In this document: piece by piece, positions 23,619-36,642 of the stretch | Layout of the letters: each line of letters opens with the position of its first letter | Position numbering within the stretch: position 1 is the first letter of the stretch | Source: Lunularia cruciata | Lineage: Eukaryota; Streptophyta; Marchantiopsida; Lunulariales; Lunulariaceae | NCBI GenBank assembly: GCA_948567375.1 | Contig: OX419758.1 | Location: 39,943,473 to 40,007,472, forward strand | DNA length: 64,000 bases | Direction of reading: 5' to 3' | Position numbers and translations under genes: made by a program | Notes under the pieces: generated by a model | What the model saw: only the letters and a program-made list of their open reading frames with translations | Told to the model about the DNA's origin: nothing | Database searches by the model: none

Positions 23619-24190
23619 TATTAATCAATTTATAATAAGTTCAATTTGGATCAAAAACTCAACACTGAATTCAATATATTGGCAATAATGTGCTTTGATT
23701 ACATTTTCAAGCCACACCCACTCTAGTTAAAAGAATTCAATATATTGGCAATAATGTGCTTTGATTACATTGTCAAGCCATACCTAGTCTAGTTAAAAAA
23801 ATTCAATATATTGGCAATAATGTACTTTGATTACATTGTAAAGCCACACCCATTCTAGTTAAAAGACTTCAACTGATGTTCACCGGCCTTTATCCACCAT
23901 AACCAAGAAATCAAAGGCCCAACATCAAAGAAGTGAGCTCTTTAAATCTGCATTTTGAAGTACAGATCCAAAGATGTACCCCTTGAACCCCTTGAAATGA
24001 TGTGGAACTCCAATCCTAACTGTCCGTTTGACGGTGTGAACAATAGCTCTAATAGTGTGATCAATAGACCTAACACAAAATTTGTCCACCACTAAGTAGT
24101 CTTTGAGTAACTATTGGTATAACTATGACTACAAAGACTAATACTTAAACATTTGAGCAAATTAGCTTTGATGTTGCAAATGTTGTTACA
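23619..24190 (-). repeat. Left (3') LTR of element C
   Basis: On the minus strand it starts TGTAACAACATTTGC, like the starts of the right LTR and the D LTR (TGTCATGACATTTG). It aligns with 31744-32142 over blocks such as TCCACCATAACCAAGA and AACTATTGGTATAACTAT. It is longer than the right LTR because of a threefold 66-bp repeat at 23667-23864. Confidence 0.75.
23667..23864. repeat. Three tandem 66-bp units inside the left LTR of C
   Basis: Units at 23667-23732, 23733-23798 and 23799-23864 share AATTCAATATATTGGCAATA and a TTGATTACATT block and are nearly identical. The right LTR has a single, diverged equivalent. Confidence 0.9.
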
Positions 24191-24429
24191 ATTATCATAA
24201 GTATATCTATTTTTATCCGATATACATTATTGTCAACATCATACACTATAGAAGTACAACTCATATAGAATGTTCACATATGAATTTTAAAGTGCCACAA
24301 TTGCCCTCTTAGCTAACAATCAGGTTCCTCTAACTCCAAATTAACCATCTACTCCAAGTATTTGATATGCCCTATGGTGTGCAAAGATCAAGAGGTGGGG
24401 ATGTTATTTTATTGCTTCAAGCCCAAATG

Positions 24430-25560
24430 TACTCCAATCAATATGAACCTAGAATGAGTAATCTTTTGATTGGTCTACTAAGAATAAGGTAGATGTCAAC
24501 CTCTCTTTGAGCTCTATACAAGCTCTCTCTTGCTCATCTTCCCAACACAATTCTTGTGTATGCTTGGTTAGCTTCATCGAGGCCTTGGCAATAGCACTAA
24601 ATCCTCTAACATATTTGCAATAGAAGTTTACCAACCCAAGGAATACTTTCATTCTACTCACATATATAGGTCAAGAAATATGTGCAAAAGCTTCCACCTT
24701 GGTCTACTAAACACAAAGTCCACTATGGTAGATAGTGTGATCCAAATACTCAACTTGCTCTTGGAAGAATCTGCACTTCCCAAGATGTTATTTGAGTCCA
24801 TGAGATCTCAACCTCTCAAACATCTCCAATAAATGTATTTCATACTCCTCCATAGTAGCAACATAGACTAAACTATCATCAATATAACATCAAGAAAAAT
24901 CCAATCCCACTAGTGTCTTGTCCATTACTCTTTGGAACTTGGCAAGAGCATTCTTTAACCAAAATGGTAAGAACCATCACTAATATAATACATCCTTGCC
25001 ATGAAGATCAATAGCCCAAATGTTATCTTGGATTTATCTTCCTCCTTGATATGCAATTGATGATATCTTGTTTGAAGATCTAAAGAATTGAAGATCTTTG
25101 CATGCATAATTGTATCAAAGATCTCTTGCCATATAAGTATATCATACCAATCAACCCTAGTTTGTTGGTTGATAAAATGGTAATCTCCTCACATTTGCCT
25201 ATATGTGTAGTTGCCATGAATACCCTTCTTGGCTAGCATCAATTTAGTTGAAGCATACTTTACATGCAAAATCTCTACCAAACTAACCTCAAAAAGGTCT
25301 CTACTCTAGCTCTAAATCAAGGTTTTCTCTATGTCATTATATTTGTAGGGATATAAAAAATTGGTGTATCATTAGTCAATGCAATCCAAATTCTATGTTC
25401 CTTCAAAGCACTCAAATCCTTCATATTGAAGGCAAAACAACTCATGTAGCTCCTCAAGAACCTCCAAACTCCTTGTCTTTCTCCTTTGGTAAGCTTGGAT
25501 CTAATATTTGGTTCCCAAGTATCATCTATAATTGATGGAGAAGTGGAAGACATGCTAATT
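24430..25560 (-). pseudogene. Reverse transcriptase remnant of element C
   Basis: Minus-strand stretches match Ty3/gypsy reverse transcriptase and the segment next to it (MKVFLGLVNFYCKYVRGFS; FNMKDLSALKEHRIWIAL). They resemble element D at 61.7-62.7 kb. Broken. Confidence 0.75.
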
Positions 25561-27629
25561 GGTTGTTATATTGGGGTCTTAGAAGCCATATTATCATACC
25601 TCCAACTGCTAGAGTCCTTGACCTTAGAGCAAAAAGATCACTTTGCTCTAGCTACAAGCTCCACACATGCTCTAGTTGCATCCCAAGTAGACCAAAGGTG
25701 TATTCCAATTAGACCATGCTCATTGGGATGTAATCCAAGTAGACCACTCTAATTAATAATCATTGGTTATGTACCAAGAATACCATGCCAACTTGGTTTG
25801 TTGCTTTCAACATGTGCCAAAATTGTCCCAATAGGCACAAAGCTTACAAGTGTCCAAGTAGTGATGCTTATCAAGTGCATCTTATGCTACTCGGCCAATC
25901 CAAGGCTCACAATTTATGTCTATTAGTTCAATTCCATAGCTTGACCTAACACTAGATGCTTGGATGCTTTTGATACTACTAACATTGTGGTAACATCAAT
26001 ATGGAAACCCACTACCTGCTCTCTCTCTCTCATGGACATTGAGCTCCACCAACTACTATAACTATGAGTCCTAAAGAAGTCCATGATCCTGTTCCCAATA
26101 AGCATGGGAGGTTGGGGAACTCATGAGTGTGAGTAAAGTGACTTTGGGCTACCGTAAAAGATTCATCACTACCATAGATGACCTATCAACCACTCCCACT
26201 ATTAGAGACTAGTACCCAACATCTAAAAAATCATCAATTATAAGGTGTACCGGTTGTTGAATCCCACCATGGGCACATGGTAAAACCTCTCTAAGTAAGA
26301 GGTTTGTCCACAAAAGACAAAGATAATGACAATGTGATCCAACTCCATCTGCATCCAACAATTGTAGGGCCAATCCAAGACCGGACTTAATGAGTACTTG
26401 CCATCATCTATATGCAAGAGATGTCCATAAAAGAGACATTCTCCAAAGTGTATGTTGGAGAAAATACTTGATGAACCTAAAGATGTTATAATATATAGAA
26501 TGTCTCCCAAAACATACTAGAATAGGGATCCTACAAGCCCTAACATTGTCCAACACGTGTATATCATTGACATGGCCATCTAGAATCACCAAATGAATGG
26601 TGTGATTTCTCTCTAGATCTTGCATCCCTAGCAAGGAAATATCTAATGGTAAGGTCTTTGGTACCTTTTAACTATTGACATAAATGTTGGTAATAACTTT
26701 GGATTGTTGAGTATGGAGTTTGATTGGAGTTTTTAATTCATGACTCTTTGATATGCTTTGTAGATGTGGTTTGGGGTGGAGGCCTAAGGAGTTCCATTTC
26801 CAAATAAGGGTTTTATTGCCAGGTCAACAAGTGGGAGTCAAGGAGGTAGTATTCCTTATGGAGTAGCGCCTTGAAAGAAAAATTGTTTTGGTGAAAGCTC
26901 ATATGAGTGCAATGGAATATTGTACCGTGTGTGATAGAGTGCCCTAATGAAATTAGTGCAACTATGGACATAAGAAGATTGTTGGTTGAACTACATAAAA
27001 GCTCTCTATATGTTTCTTCCTATTGTGCAATGATTGAGCTTGTGTCCTAGATTGATAGATGGATACTAATAGGCCAAGTGTGCCACATGATGTAGAGAGA
27101 ATCATCTAATAGTCTCATCTCTCTCTACATATAAGTAATTCTGAACATGTATGCTTGCATGAAATACCATAGCTAATCAAGGCTAAGTCCACCAAACAAA
27201 TCCAATAGGCATGCTCCTTCCATTAGATACTACCAATAGGTGTGGTCTCCAAAGGAGACAATGTAACAAACTCCAAAGGATCATCATCAAAGTGGTATAC
27301 TAGTACTACAAAGGCTCCACTCAAAGATTGATGCACCAACCTATCAATATGATATTGCAACTCCTCATGGGAACTCTACAATGGAACATCTAAGGTGGAC
27401 AAAACAATTCCACTTGTACTCCAAATCAGAGTGATCTCCTTTGATATTGAGGTATACTCTACATGGGCATTCTTCTCTAATAGCTCATTAAGACAAGTAA
27501 TAGAATCACTAAAAGCAAAGACTAATACCATAGTCCTTGATTATAGTGAGCCAATATTGCCAATACTAAAGTGCACCGGTAGGTGATATACACATCCCTC
27601 ACTTGACTACCAACCTTGGCCTATAGTAA

Positions 27630-27703
27630 GTTGTTTCCTCCCAATAATCAATATTGAAACATGGGATCCCATGTTTCAATATTGATTATTAGGAGGAAAC
27701 AAC
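27630..27703. repeat. 74-bp near-perfect palindrome in element C
   Basis: Two 37-bp arms run from GTTGTTTCCTCC to the centre GGGATCCC and back, with one mismatch. One arm is the normal family sequence, since D has the same stretch once near 59205-59235. The other arm is an inverted copy of it. Confidence 0.9.
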
Positions 27704-27879
27704 ACTTTTCCACCAACTAACACATCATACAAATCTACTACTATTTCAATTGCATGTGCTTTTATCACAAAACTATCAATTGGATACTTGGGCTAAAGTT
27801 GGACAATGGGTTCTTCACATATGACATATTTGGTGGAACCACCTCCTAGAGCAATTTGGATCTAAAATGGATACCTCTC

Positions 27880-27970
27880 AACATTGGTTTTCTATAGCCC
27901 TAGACCAAGAATTCTAACCCTTGTTAACATAAGGGGTTTCATACCAAAGTCTAATAAGACACTTTGTGAT
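27880..27970 (-). pseudogene. Retropepsin-like stretch of element C
   Basis: The minus strand has an aspartic-protease-like LLDFG motif followed by PLML. The same stretch occurs in D near 58.93-58.99 kb. Fossil. Confidence 0.55.
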
Positions 27971-28159
27971 GTATAGACCTTCCTTGAAAGTCCAACCAAA
28001 TTGAAAATTTCAATCTTGTTGTCCAATTGGATAATCCCAAGTGTAAACCTAACTCATTTAAATGCAAGATTGTAGGTAACTCCTCCAACCTAGCAGTTCT
28101 TGCTTGTCACAAGCCATTTGTAACCAAATGGATCCCATGTTCCTCAACAAAGTCAACTT

Positions 28160-29612
28160 TGTAACACCTATTAGTGCATGTATGCTTTATAAGGATATTT
28201 AGTTTAGCATTGTAAGTAGTTGAAGAAATTTTATATAGAGAGTTCAACCAAGCTTCTATATTAGTCATGATTAGCTAGAGTTAGTCATAGCCAAGATAAA
28301 GGTGATTCTACTTTAGGGAAAAGTGAAAGAATGAGCACTACTATTTTGGATTCTATGTATTGACTTTGTATTATTCCTAGATGTTTACTTTGAAGGAAGA
28401 ATTGAGAACTCTTGGATCCACAAGCCTTTTTGGTTTGGATTTTGTAGTCTAAGGATATTTTATGTGAAGGAGTTGTAATACAAAGAGCTAGCCACATGAT
28501 CTAGATGTGAAATTTGTTTTGGTAACATCTGGAATGATGTTATACACGGTGGTCAAAATAGATCAGATAGAAGTATTGCCAAAAGAGTACTTCTACTAAT
28601 AGGGCAAAAACCACAATAGACTTGAAAACCTTAGAACCAATAGCTAAACATACGACTTAAAGATGAGAATTGGTTGGGCAACACCTAGAAGGATGTTACA
28701 CATGATGTACTAAACAGATCAGAAATAGGTACCACCAAAAGGGGACTTCTACTAATAGAGTAGTAACCAAATATGCATGAAATCTTTGGAGGCAATTTTG
28801 GAGGCCTAAATTGATGAATTAGGCCTCAAAAATGTGCATATTCCCCCCTCCCCCTCCCCAAGTGAGTAAAGGTTGGCCTTCCCTCCCCCTTGGTTTTTCT
28901 CATTTAGAGCTTTCCAACAGCACCTCCCTCACATGATTTTGAGATTCATATAGAAAGATTCCCTAAAAGATTCCTTTGGCCAAAGCTTGTTTGACCAACC
29001 AGATAGGACCAAGACCAACATGTCACCCATCCAAGTAACTAATACAGGGGTGGAGCTTGCTGACATGTCACCTATCTGTGTGCCTAATCCTATGGTGGAG
29101 CTTCCTTGGAGGAGATCCTCTTTGTCTATATAATAAAGAGAAGGTGCTCATTTGGAGCATCGGATGATTGAGTGTGAAATCTATATTTTCTCTCTTCTCT
29201 TGTCCTTGGAGTATTACAGGAATCCTTGACTTAGTTTTTAGGTCAAGATAAGACCACATGCTTAAGGGATTATTCTTATAAGTTTGGATATTCACTTAGA
29301 CTTTTGATTTTATATGACTTTTTGCCTAATATTTTGAGTTACTATGGTAATTAGTAACTTTGGTATATATTTATTTCACAAGTTTATAAACTAGGAGTGA
29401 GGAATTCAGTGAGTACTCCTCATCCCTTCATTTGCAACTATCTTTCTCTCGTTGAGTTCTCTAGTGAACAATTATTTAAGTCTTGGAAGTGCCTTGTAAT
29501 TTTAGCCTTGAAGGATTGTGATAAGTTTGGGTTCTTTGCCTTCTTAATCCATGATGTGGTACCTTAATAACCATCAAAGGTTCATCTTGAGTGAGAGACA
29601 AGTTGGCTTGCA
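28160..29612 (+). mobile_element. Solo LTR of family B (copy B1), split by a family A solo LTR
   Basis: It starts TGTAACACC and ends near GGCTTGCA. It aligns with the copy at 46660-47351 on both sides of the family A insert (GGAATCCTTGACTTAG; AAGATAAGACCACATGCTTA; TTGCAACTATCT). Flanks are ACTT/ACTC, or AACTT/AACTC if the LTR ends one base earlier. No family B internal region lies beside it. It is inserted in element C. Confidence 0.8.
28474..29218 (+). mobile_element. Solo LTR of family A (copy A1)
   Basis: 745 bp, from TGTAATAC to GTATTACA, aligning with both LTRs of the full family A element. Flanked by GGAGT and GGAAT, a 5-bp target duplication with one difference. The uninterrupted family B copy at 46.66 kb reads GAAGGAATCCTTGAC across the insertion point and so shows the unoccupied site. 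Confidence 0.9.
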
Positions 29613-31743
29613 ACTCTACCATTAGCCAACTTTGCTTTAGAAGCAAGAACCACTCCATCCTTACTCTAAAAAAGTGTGGCAACTAATTGTAACATTGGAG
29701 TTGGGCAACTCCCAATGTAAATATATCAATGGTTGAGAACACAAGGGAGTGCATAATCAATTGAGCTACCTCTAACATTTTTTATACATGCCTCAAAAAC
29801 TATGAAATTTTAGGGAAGTTTGACTCATCTATCAACCTCTCCTCTTTATGGGTTCAAACTTATGTTCCTCTAGGCTCACAAGCATGTATTGCACTCCTAA
29901 TCATTGCAATGGATGCATCTACTTTTTTTGATCCTCACATGAACTCAAAGATACGTCTATCACCAACATAAGAGGTAGAAGCTTCAACTCTTGAATTTGA
30001 TCTCCTTCAAGTTATAACGATGCTAGCCAATCTATGCTCCAATTATCAAATCCAAGTAACCATGGATGTATCAAAAGTAAGGGTAGATATTGCGCCCCTA
30101 CCAAGTGCAAGTCCTCTACTACCTTATCTTCTATTACTTCTGGCTCCTCTCCACTTATCATAACAACCCTACCACTCCAAAACTCTAGGTGTAAGTCAAA
30201 ACATTGGTCACTAGTGTGACAAAATCTATGGCAATGGTCATACTATCTTTGGGCTAGTTGAGATGCTCATGAGATCTAATGCCCACTATGTTAGGTGCAC
30301 ACTTTCTTGTAGTGAGGTCCATCACAAGTCCAACAAGCAACACCACCACTCATTGGCTATTGTTGACCAAAAAATGAATGTAAGGATTTATATGCACTAT
30401 GCTCTCCACTTGCTCTATAAGATCAAGGTTATCCATCCTATCCTCAAAACACTAACATGGTGTGGTATACTCTACTACACTCTAGAAGAAGTAAAAATTG
30501 TGGATGAGGTCTTACTACTATATCTAGATGTCACCACTTTCTCCCTCCACCACGTTGAGCTCAATGCACTCTGCCAAATCAAAGACCAATGCCAAAGTTG
30601 GTGAGGTAACCCCTTCAACAACATAACATCATGTAATTTATGTCATAGCTCCTTGTCTAATATCCCATACTATAACTAGATGGCATGTGCCTCAATAACT
30701 CTTTGATTAGAATTGATCAACCATCTGATATAAGTGTATACTTTGCTTAGGCTTTCTAACCTTCCACTTGAACTCTTGCAAGTTCTTTAGCTTATCAATC
30801 CATACTTTGTAGTTCTACCTCAAGCACTAGAAGAATTTCACCATGGGATTAAACCCAAATACTACATCACCTCCTACAAAGGTACATCCACATGTAGTAG
30901 CACCATCTCCAACTAGTACACCTCCATTGGGTACAACAGTGCTATTAGAGGTAGAACTCATGGGTATAGCCAATCCACCTTTAGAATCCAAGCTTGAAGT
31001 GATAGAGATGTAGTTTGGAGACAATGCTATCTTTATAGCTCAATCTCTTCCAAGTGTGCTCTCTTGAACTTGTGTTAATCATCCATTGACATCCCCTTCC
31101 ATGCTATGAAGGGTGTGAACAAAGTTAGGTTTTGTATTTGCTATAGATCATATCAACTATTAATTGAGGCCAATTCTCTCCAATTTTATAGATATGGATT
31201 TGGAGCTTGTTTGCACTTTTAGGCCTTTATATTCTCTCTAGTCCATAACCCTCTTCAAAGTCTCAAAATGAAAAATTGAGTCAATTGATGCCAATTCTCT
31301 CCAATTTAATAAATGTAGATATCCAAATCTCTAATTTAGGAGGATATGTTTCTCAATTTGTCTCCAATTTTTCTTTTTGAGCCCAATTTGCAACATGAGG
31401 TCTCTCATTTCACTCCCTTGCACTCAAATTGAATACGCATTGATTAAATCTTCAAAAATTTCATTGTGTTTTTGCACATGGTTCAAAAATCTATAAAATC
31501 TCCAATGCAAGTTTGACAAAGCTTTCACATATGTTCACTCTCAAAGAAATCAAGCACAATAATTGAAGGTACTAACAATCTCCCAAGCTTGGAAATACCA
31601 CCAATGCCTATACTTCTTGCACTCAATTTCCCCCAACTGAAGTGCAATGATAGAAGATACCAACAATCTTCTAAGCTCAAAAACACCACCAATTGCACAT
31701 ACATACTTCTTGCATCTGATTTCTCTCTAAATCACTTTTTTGA

Positions 31744-32142
31744 TATAATCAATCAATCATAAACTCAATATTTAATTGAATATATTGCCAAAATTTGACT
31801 ACATTATCAAGTTATATCCACTTTAGCTAAGAGATTCCAAAAGACGGCCACCTATCTTTGTCCACCATAACCAAGAGCTCAAAAGCTCAACATAAAGAAG
31901 TGAGCTATGGGGAGTTCAACTTCAAAGGTTACCCTTTGAGACAACATGGAACTCCAACCGTAGTACTTTTTATGACCTTCTAGACAATGCAAATGGTAGC
32001 TCTAATGGTGTGGTCAATAGCCCTAACATGAAATTTGGCCCCATTAAGTAATCTTCAAGCAACTATTGGTATAACTATAACTGCCAAGACTAACACTCCA
32101 ATTTTTGAGAAAACTAGCTTTGGTGCTACAAATGTCATGACA
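31744..32142 (-). repeat. Right (5') LTR of element C
   Basis: On the minus strand it starts TGTCATGACATTTGTAGCAC, matching the D LTR start. The 3' boundary was placed by alignment with D (GATTACA followed by TCAAGAAG). About 399 bp. Confidence 0.75.
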
Positions 32143-35100
32143 CATCTATAAGTACAATGAGTATGAAATTGATTTACTCTAAATCTTACCAATTTCTAAA
32201 TTGTAAAAATTTGGTGTAAAGTAGATATTGAACTCTTTGTTAATTCAAATAATAATGCATGTTGTTAAATTTATAATTTAGTGGTTTCTTAGGTATAACA
32301 ACCTTGGTCCATGTAATCAAAAATCAATGTTCATATATCAATAAATGTAAAGTCCAAAATGTGAAATAATTGCTCCTCTATATGTCAAAATGGTTTTTTT
32401 CTCACTTGAAAATACCTTCTGTATTATAATATATTATATATTTATTTACCTATTTATTTATTTATTTATGCTTCTTTCTATATATTTATCTTTGCTCCAG
32501 CAAAAATATTGGAATATGGTTTTCTTGTTTCAATGAGTTTATTTAAGCATAGATATTGTAAAACTTGATGAATATTGTCAAAAATACAATGATCATGAAG
32601 AATATAGTTTTTAATACAAGATTGTTATTAATTATTTTTCTTTGAGCTTTGTGAGATTGCTTATCCAATATAAATTAAATAAAATTTATAAGTACTTGGG
32701 AATAGATATTCTATTTGCATATACAAGTGGATATAAAGAAATGACAACAAAAGTAGTTCATTGAATGGGAGATCCATAATTAACCGAGTGCAAATACGAT
32801 GTAAGATATAAATATATACAATATGAAAAACATCTGATCAAATTAATGCAATCTAATAGAAACCCAAAAGCAATCTAATAGAGACATTTATATCCAAGTT
32901 GCATGCATTGAATAAACAAAGAACACCCTAACATATAGATAAAGAACATCATCAATGAAAGCCTAAATAAATGTAACAAGGAAACAATCTGATAGCAACA
33001 CCTATGTTTCAATTGCATGCAACAAAGAAGAGGACAAAAAACACCCATATAAGTAGAGAAATAAAATCAGTAGGAAGAATGGCAACTTAACAAGCTAGAC
33101 TTGACAGATTCTGAAAACCAAGAGTCAAGAGTAAAGTAGAAGTTGAGGAAGATTTGAGAGTAAAAAATTGTAAGTCATGGAAGATGTATGAGTAAAAGGA
33201 CTAGGAGTAAGAAATTGCTCAAAGAATGAGGGAAGATGAGCAAAGAGTTGGAGGATTAGATATAATACATCACATCAAGTGCTATTGATGCTTGAGTCTT
33301 GAGATACTAAACAATTGAGTGAAGCAAAAGACGGCCATAGTACTAGCAGATAGTTTGAAAGGAAAAATATAATATAATAATATAATATAATATAATGATT
33401 AAAAATTAATTAATTAAAATTAATTTATTTATCTTCATTGATAATAACTAAATTTTATTATAATCTACATAACTCCTTAAATTAGATTACTTTATCCTAA
33501 AAAGGAAAAATCAAAGGCATTGAAAACATGTTATGTTCACTAAAAAATATGTCAAAAGAATCACAATTATAATATACAACAAGTCTGCTTAGCTACAATG
33601 TGCATAAGTATCCATGGCCTACTCCTTATTTATCTATTTGTTTGGTTCTTTTGCTATAATTTATTTCACTTTAAATGGTTGCATCACTTAAAAGCTAAGC
33701 TTTAGATGGAAGAGCTATTTTTTATGATTTCTTATTGGTGTCATTAGTTTTAGCTATTTAGGTTATTAGGAAGGTTTCACTAGAAATCATGGTATTCCTT
33801 AGGTAGATATAAAAATATGATTTTGCTAAAAAATTACAGTGTTTAATACTACTTTTCAAATGAATGGTTTGAACAATTCAATTTTAACAACAAAACATCC
33901 TATGGATGTATATAATTATTTATTCTTAACAAGAGTCAATCAACTCCTAAAACTCCTAAAACTCCTAAAACTCTTCCTTTTATTTATGAATTGAGCAAAC
34001 ATTAATTTATAAATGATTAGTTATTGAATAATTGAATTCATTTAATAGATTACATAAAATTTATGATTTTCCAAATATTTTAGAAATGATATAAATAATA
34101 AAAGTCAAGAGTTTCTTCAATGAAGAAAATAAATAATCTAATATACTAGTATTAATGTGGTGCCAACCAAATACTCACAAACTCAATAAGAACAAATCAT
34201 TCCCTTGAGGATATGGATTGGAAATCACTAAAAGTGAAGGGAAAATGACACTAGGTGTATTCATTTATTATTTCCCATTTAACCTCTTGGGTAGAAACTA
34301 ATCCTAGAAGAGTGTAGTATATCTCCTATGATCCAATATAAAAAAGAGAAATTTAACAATCATGTTCACCACAAATATAATCCAATTTACCAATTGAAGG
34401 TGATGGTTCACTTTGCTCCAAAGATCTCAATCTCAAAGACCTACACTACCTTTCTCCAAAGGTAATGATAATGATATCTTCCTATGGGCCGAATACCCTT
34501 GCCTTTTGATCATATGGTATTGGTAATACTCCAAACCAATTCTCAATGCATTACCTCACTCCTTTGACTCACTCAAAAATCAAACATCTAAATTAAGTGC
34601 AAATATATCATTCTATACTCTAGCATATGTGATCCTATTGTGAACTTCCTCACCTCTACTCCACACAAGTATTCACTAACATCCAAGACAAAGTGATTAT
34701 GGATTGTGAAAGATTGGACTCTAGTTACACACAAAGTGGCTCAGAAAAGATGAACTTGTAGACTATTGAGCCAAAGCCTTATATACAATTTTCTACTTTT
34801 CTCCTCAATGGATTCCTAGGGAAATCTATTTTCTAATCTTATGTCACTTAGTTAGGATTCTAATCCTATCTAATCCTAATCTTTGCTAAAATAATTAAGT
34901 GTCTTACATGTGTCATGGAAAGTGTTATCCCTTCCCCAAAGTAAAATATGAATCTTTATTCCTTGAACTTACAACACTTAAGTGGTCTTTGCCATGAAGT
35001 TGTACCAAAGTCATTCCTTCTAGAATATTTACAACTACAATGTTTATAACTAAGAGTAAGGTCTACATTAAGAGGAACTTTGGATCACTCTAGTAGAATT

Positions 35101-35240
35101 GTCCCTCCTTCTAGGAAGTGAAGTACCTTTGGTCTGGGGTTCTACTACAAAGAATTACCTTGCTCCTAAGTTGTCTAAACACTCCTTTGGTTTGATCTCT
35201 AAAATTGGTTATCTTTAGTAAGTAGGTGTTACACACTTCA
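32143..35240. other. AT-rich DNA right of element C
   Basis: No gene seen. It includes TTTA-type and ATAAT-type simple repeats near 32440-32470 and 33365-33395. A possible minus-strand LTR-like segment (about 34156-35233) lacks matching target duplications or a partner copy and is not called. Confidence 0.4.
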
Positions 35241-36642
35241 TTGAACTTCTTGTCTAAATGTGCTTTCTACCAAAGTGCAAGTTGGTCCATCTACTCTTCT
35301 TTATAAGTTCTGCCTTCCACTTTCTAGACCTATAATTTCAGCTTATGAATCTTTGTCTTTAAGCTTTCCCTTTGGCTTCTTGCTCCAATAGCTCTATAAA
35401 TTGATCTTGTACTTCCTCAAATTGTTGGATTGCCCTTTGCTTCTCTTTTTCTAATCTATAGCTAAGAGCTCTTTTAGACTTCTTCCAAAATTTAGAGATG
35501 ATCCAACTCTTTGCCTTCTCTTTTTTAGGTGCTCTTCTATATGATCCAATTGCAAAGCCACTTCCTTTTGGTATTTGGCTATTTACAAACTGAGATTTAC
35601 AATCCTTACCTCCCTAAACTCTAGCTCATAATGGATGCTAATCACTTCCTTTTCCATGGCCTATAGTTGATCTTTGTACCCCAATTGCATCTCCTTCTTC
35701 TCTATTTGTAGCTTCCTTAGGTCTAACTGCACTTGCCCCAATTATTTCTCTTGCTCCTTCTGATTTGTCATGAAGGATGCATTTTGTCTTCACACTTTGA
35801 AGATGTACTAACAATACATTTACTTTCTTTGCTTACTCCTTTGCTATAAATATTACAAACCTTGGCTAATTCCTCCTTTTCCTTCTCCTCTTTAGCCTTC
35901 TTGATGTAGAGCTCCTTGCACATGCTACTTACTAGGGTTGTGTAATAGACTATTTTTGGACATTCTTTTTGGTATTCAGGAAGAAACATCTCCAGTATTT
36001 GCATATTGCTCCTACTAAATGGATAACAAAGTGCACTCCTTCACCTATCCACAATAGAGTCCCTTGGGTCACTTTCCCTACATCTTTGGTTGGTACTTTT
36101 GGAGGAAGGCCTTTGGCTTCTTGTCAATCAAGAACTTTAGTCTTGATATTGGCCATTATCATAGATTTTGTTTCCAACTACCAAAAGGCTAGTATCCTTG
36201 TTGAATAGACCCAGATTTTTTTAATAACTACTAGCTTGATCCAAATACTTCTCAAAACTTGGTTTTCACAATGAGTAAGTGTATTGGAATACCCATAGTA
36301 CACAAAATTTTATAAGACATAAAGTATTTACTTAAATATTTACAAAGTATAGTTCTCTTTGTTACTAAATGAAGAGCAATATCTTTGTCTCATTCTTAAC
36401 AATCCTAAACTCCTTCCTGAATCTGCTCCTGGAACCTTCCTTCCTACCTTGTTTAATTTATAAAAATGATTTTTTTTATCAAAACCCACTTTCTTTAAAC
36501 ATCTCATTTGATCAATCATAACCTTCTTATCTCTCAAATCCTTCTCTTGACATCCTAAATTCACAATTCCATGTCTCAATCAACCTCTTTCAATCAATTC
36601 AAAAGATCTTCCACTCCCACATTCCTCAATCTCAACCCATAA

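Larger units (their letters stand above)
23619..32142 (-). mobile_element. Element C: broken Ty3/gypsy LTR retrotransposon holding nested solo LTRs
   Basis: The element is read on the minus strand, with its 5' LTR on the right (31744-32142) and 3' LTR on the left (23619-24190). Gag-like sequence lies around 30.8-31.0 kb and matches element D near 57.3 kb. A retropepsin-like stretch lies at about 27.89-27.97 kb. Reverse transcriptase with its thumb region lies at about 24.45-25.5 kb (FLGLVNFYCKYVRGF). A family B solo LTR with a family A solo LTR inside it is inserted at 28160-29612. The coding parts carry many breaks and the element is an old fossil. The LTRs have clearly diverged and differ in length, the left having expanded a short repeat. 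About 2.3 kb separates protease from reverse transcriptase, as in D. LTR ends were set by alignment with D and are approximate on the inner sides. Confidence 0.75.

Noticed and set aside
34156-35233. A possible minus-strand LTR (TGTAACACC...CCACA with a TATATAAG)
   Set aside because: Flanks do not match as a target duplication and no second copy is in the window. The similarity to the family B start is only nine bases.
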